This document shows positions 44,535-49,210 of a stretch of 49,210 nucleotides of DNA, one piece after another. Each line of letters starts with the position of its first letter. The first letter of the stretch is position 1. The notes under the pieces were generated by a model that saw only the letters and a list, made by a program, of their open reading frames with translations, did no database searches and was not told where the DNA came from. The DNA is from Hyphomicrobiales bacterium (lineage in GTDB: Bacteria; Pseudomonadota; Alphaproteobacteria; Rhizobiales; Rhizobiaceae). The stretch is taken from the NCBI GenBank assembly GCA_900472295.1, contig UCIA01000045.1:30452-79661 (forward strand). Reading direction: 5' to 3'. The position numbers and the translations under genes were made by a program.

Positions 44535-45743
44535 ATGCAAAAGCGCGTCGTCATCACCGGCATCGGCGGCATATGCGGGCTTGGCACCACTGCGCCTGCG
44601 ATCTGGAACGAAATGCGCGCCGGACGTTCGGCGATCGGCCAGATCGACAACCCGCTGCTGCATGATTTGAAGGTCAAGGTCGGCTGCGAGATCAAGGTGA
44701 TGCCCGAGCATGGCATCGGCCACAAGCAGACCGTGTCGATGGACCGCTTCAGCCTGCTGGCAACGATCGCCGCGCGCGAGGCCATGCAGCATGCCGGGCT
44801 GACCTCGGACGAAGCCACCACCTACCGGATGGGCACGGTGGTCGGCGTCGGCGTCTGCGGCTGGGAGGCGATCGAGGAAAACTATCGCGCCATCCTGCTT
44901 GAGGGAAAGAACCGGGCCGGCATCTTCACCGTACCGAAAGTGATGCCAAGTGCGGCATCGGGCCATGTCAGCATGAATCTCGGCCTGCGCGGGCCGGTTT
45001 TCGGCGTCACTTCGGCCTGCTCATCGTCCAATCACGCCTTTGCCTCGGCGGTCGACCAGATCCGGCTTGGCCGCGCCGACGTCATGGTCGCCGGCGGTAC
45101 GGACGCGCCGCTGGTCTGGGGCATTCTGAAGGGTTGGGAAGCACTGCGGGTGCTGGCGCCCGACACTTGCCGGCCGTTCTCGGCCGACCGCCAGGGCCTG
45201 TCGCTGGGCGAAGGCGCCGGAATGGCGGTGCTGGAGACCTACGAACACGCCATGGCGCGCGGCGCCGACATTCTGGCCGAGATTGCCGGCGCCGGCCTTT
45301 CCGCCGATGCCTCCGACATCGTCGCGCCTACTGTCGAAGGACCGACGGCGGCGATGCGCGCCTGCCTGATTGACGCCGGGCTCAATCCCGAGGACGTCGA
45401 CTATCTCAATGCCCACGGGACCGGCACCAAGGCCAACGACATGATCGAGACGGCCGCAATCAAGCGCGTCTTCGGCGACCATGCCTACAAGCTTTCGGTA
45501 TCGTCGACCAAATCCATGCACGCCCATTGCCTGGGCGCCTCGGGCGGCCTGGAGATGATCGCCTGCGTGATGGCGATCCGCGAGGGCATCGTGCCGCCAA
45601 CGGCCAATTTCCGCCAGGCCGATCCCGATTGTGATCTCGATGTCACGCCCAATGTGGCGCGCGAGCGCAAGGTGCGGGCCGCGATCAGCAACGGCTTTGC
45701 CTTCGGCGGCACCAATGCAGTGGTGGCGTTCAAAGCGGTCTGA
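44535..45743 (+). CDS. NodE-like beta-ketoacyl-ACP synthase
   Basis: A 402-residue FabF/NodE-type condensing enzyme for fatty-acyl chain elongation on a carrier protein. The catalytic triad is C162 (TSACSSSNHA), H294 (NAHGTGT) and H331 (KSMHAHCLGA). Several segments match NodE, for example AVDQIRLGRADVM and WEALRVLAPDTCRPFSADR. It is directly downstream of the NodF-like carrier. There is no ketoreductase, dehydratase or acyltransferase alongside, and no other nodulation gene in the window. Confidence 0.92.
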   Translation: MQKRVVITGIGGICGLGTTAPAIWNEMRAGRSAIGQIDNPLLHDLKVKVGCEIKVMPEHGIGHKQTVSMDRFSLLATIAAREAMQHAGLTSDEATTYRMGTVVGVGVCGWEAIEENYRAILLEGKNRAGIFTVPKVMPSAASGHVSMNLGLRGPVFGVTSACSSSNHAFASAVDQIRLGRADVMVAGGTDAPLVWGILKGWEALRVLAPDTCRPFSADRQGLSLGEGAGMAVLETYEHAMARGADILAEIAGAGLSADASDIVAPTVEGPTAAMRACLIDAGLNPEDVDYLNAHGTGTKANDMIETAAIKRVFGDHAYKLSVSSTKSMHAHCLGASGGLEMIACVMAIREGIVPPTANFRQADPDCDLDVTPNVARERKVRAAISNGFAFGGTNAVVAFKAV

Positions 45744-45893
45744 CAAGAAGCGGCTGGCGCGGTCGCCTGAATTGCCCGTGAGGACGGTGTGTGCACCGTC
45801 AGCCAGTTGATCGGCGAAGACGTGGCGGATAGACCTTCGGCAACCCGCCGAACGGCGCGATATCAGCGCCAGATACCCGATCCGGAGTTTCCG

Positions 45894-46598
45894 ATGACCG
45901 ACCTGACCGCCTTTCCGATAACCAAGCGCTGGCCGGCCGCCCATCCCGACCGCCTCCAGCTCTATTCGGCGACGACGCCGAACGGGGTGAAAGTGTCGAT
46001 CGCGCTGGAAGAGCTCGGCCTGCCCTATGAGGCGCATCTGGTCGACATCGGCAAGGACCAGAGCTGGACGCCGGAATTCCTGTCGCTGAACCCTAACGGC
46101 AAGATACCGGCAATCATCGATCCGGACGGTCCGGGCGGCAAACCGTTCGGCCTGTTCGAATCCGGCGCCATCCTGCTCTACCTCACCGACAAGACCGGGA
46201 AGCTGATCCCGACCGATCCGGTGCGGCGCTACGAAACCATCCAGTGGGTGTTTTTCCAGATGGCGGCGATCGGCCCGATCTTCGGACAGGTCGGCTTTTT
46301 CAACAAATTCGCCGGAAAAGAGATCGCCGACAAGCGGCCGCTGGAGCGCTACCGCAACGAATCGCGGCGGCTGATCGGCGTGCTGGAGACGCGGCTGAAG
46401 GGCCGAACCTGGATCATGGATGACGACTACACCATCGCCGACATCTCGATGCTCGGCTGGGTGCGCAATCTTATCGGTTTCTACGAAGCGCGCGAACTCG
46501 TCGGCTTCGACGATTTCCCCACCGTCGCAGCATGGCTGGAGCGTGGTCTGGCAAGGCCTGCGGTGCAACGCGGCCTCACCATCCCCGCCAAGCCCTGA
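45894..46598 (+). CDS. Glutathione S-transferase (Nu-class/YfcG-like)
   Basis: A 234-residue GST. The TTPNGVKVSIALEELGLPYE segment and FLSLNPNGKIPAIIDPDGPG are typical of the YfcG/YghU (Nu) class, which often has disulfide reductase activity with glutathione. ATG 45894 follows GGAG; an in-frame ATG at 45789 is less likely. It is 151 nt downstream of the NodE-like gene and convergent with the histone-like gene. No evident functional link to either. Confidence 0.9.
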   Translation: MTDLTAFPITKRWPAAHPDRLQLYSATTPNGVKVSIALEELGLPYEAHLVDIGKDQSWTPEFLSLNPNGKIPAIIDPDGPGGKPFGLFESGAILLYLTDKTGKLIPTDPVRRYETIQWVFFQMAAIGPIFGQVGFFNKFAGKEIADKRPLERYRNESRRLIGVLETRLKGRTWIMDDDYTIADISMLGWVRNLIGFYEARELVGFDDFPTVAAWLERGLARPAVQRGLTIPAKP

Positions 46599-46604
46599 TC
46601 CTGG

Positions 46605-46964
46605 TTACTTTGCCTTGGCTTTGGCCTTGGAGCCGCCCTTGCCCATGACCGACGCGGCGAGCGAGGCTGCGCCTCTGGCTGTGGCGACGACCGCGCCGGC
46701 AGCGACGTTGGCGACATTGCGCATAGTGCCCGCCGAGCTGCCGCTGGTGGCGGGCTTCTTCGCCTTGGTCGGTTTTGCCGCAACCTTCGCCGCTGCAGCA
46801 GGCGCGACCTTTTTCGGTGCTGCCTTGCCGAATGCCGGCTTTGCATCCTTCGAGCGTGCGGCAATTGCCGGGCCTGCGCCTGCCTTTGCCTGGGTGGCCT
46901 TTGCCGGCGTTGCCTTGGATTGAGCTGTCTTGCTCTTGACTGGTGTCTTTGCCTTGGTTGCCAT
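46605..46964 (-). CDS. Lys/Ala-rich histone H1-like protein
   Basis: A 119-residue low-complexity basic protein. Residues 1-75 are repeats of Lys, Ala, Thr, Pro and Gly in the manner of histone H1-like or AlgP-like tails, followed by a more hydrophobic stretch NVANVAAGAVVATARGAASL and a KGGSKAKAKAK end. It may bind DNA non-specifically. Composition makes homology assignment weak. It lies 6 nt from the convergent GST gene. Confidence 0.72.
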   Translation of the reverse strand: MATKAKTPVKSKTAQSKATPAKATQAKAGAGPAIAARSKDAKPAFGKAAPKKVAPAAAAKVAAKPTKAKKPATSGSSAGTMRNVANVAAGAVVATARGAASLAASVMGKGGSKAKAKAK

Positions 46965-47049
46965 CTGACGGTTCCCTCACGGCGGCACGATTGCCGATGA
47001 GGGATAACGACCTGAAAGTCTTAAGGTTCCCGTTCTGAAATTCGGCGAA

Positions 47050-47670
47050 TTATGCGTGATCGCCGATTACCAGATCGGCGGACCTGCGCCGGCCAAGCAC
47101 GCGGTCGATGTTGGGCATGTCGTTGGACGCGATCCAGGCGCGTGCGTCTTCATCGGAGCGGCCATGCTCATGCCAGCGCACCAGCAGGCGGCGCTCGAGT
47201 TCGGTGCGCGGCACATCGACAAAGATGGTGAAATCGAACAGCGGCGCCAGCCGCGACCAGGGCTCTTCGTCGAGCAGGAGATAATTGCCCTCAACGAGGA
47301 TGAATTTGGTCTGCGCGGCGACGATGGACGCCGCAGCGCGCGACAATTCCATGCTGCGGTCGAACACCGGAATGGCGATGTCGGGCTCACCCGAACGGAT
47401 GCGCTTCAACAGCGTCTCAAAACCGGCGAAATCGAAGGTTTCGGGAGCGCCTTTTCTTGGCCTGAGCCCGCGCTGGTCGAGCACGATGTCGTCATAGTGA
47501 AACCCGTCCATCGGCACGACTTCCGAAGCGCCCTGCGGCAGCAATTCATGCAGGCCGGCCGACAGCGTCGATTTGCCGGCACCGGGCGGGCCGGCAATGG
47601 CGACGATGAAGCGGTTCGCCTTGCCGGCGCGCTTGAAGATGGTGGCGGCGAGGTGGGCGATTTCAGACAT
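47050..47670 (-). CDS. P-loop kinase of the uridine kinase/phosphoribulokinase family
   Basis: A 206-residue nucleoside- or sugar-kinase-like protein. Walker A GPPGAGKS (27-34), the DGFHYDD segment with the catalytic Asp, and FILVEGNYLLLDE with DFTIFVDVPRTELERRLLVR are typical. Rhizobial homologues are sometimes called FrcK, near fructose genes; the substrate here is not established. It stands alone, with a mosaic repeat upstream. Confidence 0.85.
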   Translation of the reverse strand: MSEIAHLAATIFKRAGKANRFIVAIAGPPGAGKSTLSAGLHELLPQGASEVVPMDGFHYDDIVLDQRGLRPRKGAPETFDFAGFETLLKRIRSGEPDIAIPVFDRSMELSRAAASIVAAQTKFILVEGNYLLLDEEPWSRLAPLFDFTIFVDVPRTELERRLLVRWHEHGRSDEDARAWIASNDMPNIDRVLGRRRSADLVIGDHA

Positions 47671-47970
47671 GAGAGCCTTTTTGGCAGCGGTACGGTTTCG
47701 GCTGCATCTTGGCGGCTGTTGGCGGAAATTTCAAACCGGGATTTGGATCGTCTGGCCAACAGCCAACGGTCCAGGTCAGCGCCGCCCCTCATCCCCCTGC
47801 CGGGACCTTCTCCCCGTATAGTGACGGGGAGAAGGGGCTGGCCGCGACCTCGCGCATTTCTTTCAGTGTCGAAGATTAGCGAAACCGTCGGCGACATCAC
47901 CCCTCTCCCCGTCACTATACGGGGAGAGGATGCCGGCAGGCAGGTGAGGGGCAGCGCTAGCGTTCGAAAA
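47671..47970. repeat. Gap with mosaic palindromic repeat, family B copy 2
   Basis: This 300-bp gap has no gene. Inside it (47777-47958) two hairpins, CCTTCTCCCCGT/ACGGGGAGAAGG (47806-47817/47824-47835) and CCTCTCCCCGT/ACGGGGAGAGG (47902-47912/47919-47929), are flanked by inverted arms AGCGCCGCCCCTCA...CTGCCGG (47778-47803) and their complement (47933-47958). The order of arms and hairpins is reversed relative to copy 1. Confidence 0.88.
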
Positions 47971-49062
47971 TCAGCCGTGCTTGCCGATAGGCAGGAAATC
48001 GCTGTCGAAGGCGACGTCGCGGCGCGAACCATCGGCTCCGGTGAGACGCATGTGACCTGATGTTGTCGCGATATCGCGCGGCGGCTCGCCGCTAGCCTGC
48101 GGCAGCGCGCCGATGACATGGCGGAAGGAGACTTCGCCGCCGAGCGTGAAAGCCGTCGCCACCCCTTCGCGCTTCAGCCAGTTGTCACCGACCGAGGCGG
48201 CGTGGCCGATGGCGGCGCGGCCGTCCTCGATGCCGAGCACGCCGCGATGGCGGCCGCTCCACGGCGCGTAGTCGCGACCGCCATTGCTGAACCACAGCAT
48301 GGTGACCGGCAACTCGGCCGGGTTCTTCAGCACCAGCACCAGATCCTGCTCGGCCCGACGCGCCAGCGCCGTCCAGCCCGGGCCGCCATGGTCGGCCTCT
48401 ACCATGGTGATGAAATCCTCGCGCTGGTCCTGCATGCGATAGTCGGTCAGATCGAGCGTGCCGCCGCCGGTGGCCGGGAAGTGCGTCAGATCGGTGGTGC
48501 GCATGGGATAGGCGAACTTGAAACGGCCGCGGGCCGGATCGGGCTCCAGCGGCTGGTCCAGCGTTGCGGCGAAGCGCTTCGGCGAAAAGGCCAGCCGGCC
48601 GCCGTCGCGCATCGCCACCATCGGATGGTGGGCGGCGGAAACGGCGCCCGAGCCGCCGGAAAAGACGTGCTCCTGGTAGAGGAAGGGATGGTCGTCACGC
48701 AGGGTGAAGATCTTGTCGACCGTGGCGCCCATGACCGTGCGGCGCAACCGGAAGACGGCGCGCCAGCCATCGGCGGTCGCCTCATTGGCGGTGACATCCC
48801 AGCCGCTATTGGCCGTCCAGCCATGCAGGGGTGCGGCCTCGATGTCGCTGGCCGAAAACGGCGCGCAGAGGAAATCGCCCGACAGGCGCACCGTGCCTTC
48901 GGGCAGGTCGGGCGGCAGCGTCTCGCCGGCCTCGACCCAGGGCGCGCGGTGCAGCGGTTTCAACTGGCGGCCATCGCTGTCGACCGTCATGTCGGCGATG
49001 TGGCCGACGGTGAGGTCGAGCGTGACCGAGATGCCTTTTGCCTTGATCGTGACCGTGTCCAT
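47971..49062 (-). CDS. Galactose mutarotase-like protein, function unknown
   Basis: A 363-residue soluble protein that looks like a beta-rich aldose 1-epimerase/carbohydrate-binding fold, judged from strand periodicity and segments such as EAAPLHGWTANSGWDVTAN and DHPFLYQEHVFSGGSGAVSA. No canonical epimerase catalytic motif could be confirmed. ATG 49062 is used; an in-frame start at 49164 adds a Cys-rich stretch that looks non-coding. No operon partner is visible. Confidence 0.7.
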   Translation of the reverse strand: MDTVTIKAKGISVTLDLTVGHIADMTVDSDGRQLKPLHRAPWVEAGETLPPDLPEGTVRLSGDFLCAPFSASDIEAAPLHGWTANSGWDVTANEATADGWRAVFRLRRTVMGATVDKIFTLRDDHPFLYQEHVFSGGSGAVSAAHHPMVAMRDGGRLAFSPKRFAATLDQPLEPDPARGRFKFAYPMRTTDLTHFPATGGGTLDLTDYRMQDQREDFITMVEADHGGPGWTALARRAEQDLVLVLKNPAELPVTMLWFSNGGRDYAPWSGRHRGVLGIEDGRAAIGHAASVGDNWLKREGVATAFTLGGEVSFRHVIGALPQASGEPPRDIATTSGHMRLTGADGSRRDVAFDSDFLPIGKHG

Positions 49063-49187
49063 CCGCGCACCTGCTGATTCTGATGGCAGCGAACAAACCC
49101 GCTCCGCGCAGCTTGCGCAAGCGCAGCGACCGGCATTTTGCATCAGGGCAGTTCGCTGCATCACCGAAGGTGGCCAACTTGTCGGAG

Positions 49188-49210
49188 GTCAGCGCCGCCC
49201 CTCACCTGCC
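49188..49210. repeat. Family B repeat arm at window end
   Basis: GTCAGCGCCGCCCCTCAC and the following CTGCC match the left arm of the family B repeat at 47776-47803. The rest of the copy lies beyond the window. Confidence 0.7.

Noticed and set aside
45021..46568. A 515-residue minus-strand open frame over the NodE-like and GST genes
   Set aside because: Same composition signature of antisense shadow; both plus-strand genes have intact catalytic motifs.

Overview
The window looks like chromosome of a high-GC alphaproteobacterium of the Rhizobiales, most likely Mesorhizobium or a close relative. The basis is recognisable gene content: a rhizobial smo-type sorbitol/mannitol operon, a urease cluster with a His-tailed UreE and UreJ, a NodF/NodE-like pair, DUF1127 mini-proteins, and short palindromic intergenic repeats of the kind scattered through rhizobial genomes. 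This assignment is by recognition, not by a search. No rRNA, tRNA, CRISPR array, transposase or phage gene was seen.

Layout. (1) 44-2485: nicotinate phosphoribosyltransferase and a LysR regulator. (2) 2693-9864: an eight-gene plus-strand run with a ureohydrolase (agmatinase family), a polar-amino-acid-type importer without its own ATPase, and a complete spermidine/putrescine-type importer; genes mostly overlap by 4 nt. (3) 9738-14238: small minus-strand genes (Popeye-like membrane protein, DUF1127, DUF4242), a winged-helix/TPR regulator and a MATE exporter. (4) 14527-20899: AraC regulator, then a sugar or polyol ABC importer with a medium-chain polyol dehydrogenase. (5) 20896-29838, convergent to it: smoE-smoF-smoG-smoK-smoS-mtlK, a HAD phosphatase and an FGGY pentulose kinase. 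(6) 30075-34557: a small unknown gene, a LysR regulator divergent from a DUF1127-like gene, a SorC-type regulator divergent from a HAD phosphatase, and a class II aldolase. (7) 34624-44059: the urease cluster in the order (minus strand) ureD-ureA-DUF1272-ureJ-ureB // ureC // DUF29, membrane protein, GST-ureE-ureF-DUF3995-ureG, with two plus-strand secreted-protein genes between ureB and ureC. (8) 44275-49062: NodF/NodE-like acyl carrier protein and ketosynthase, a second GST, a Lys/Ala-rich histone-like protein, a P-loop kinase and a mutarotase-like protein.

How it fits together. The window is mostly nutrient scavenging. Guanidino compounds would be imported and split to urea plus an amine, and urease could recover that urea as ammonia. 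Polyols enter by two related importers and are oxidised by three dehydrogenases (MDR, SDR, mannitol-type), with phosphorylation by the FGGY kinase. Two families of palindromic repeats sit in the intergenic spaces, and one copy supplies the stop codon of a gene.

The best candidates for something new are the NodFE-like pair, whose carrier protein has His instead of Asp before the phosphopantetheine serine; the foreign genes translationally coupled inside the urease operon; and the two-importer, one-ATPase ureohydrolase operon.
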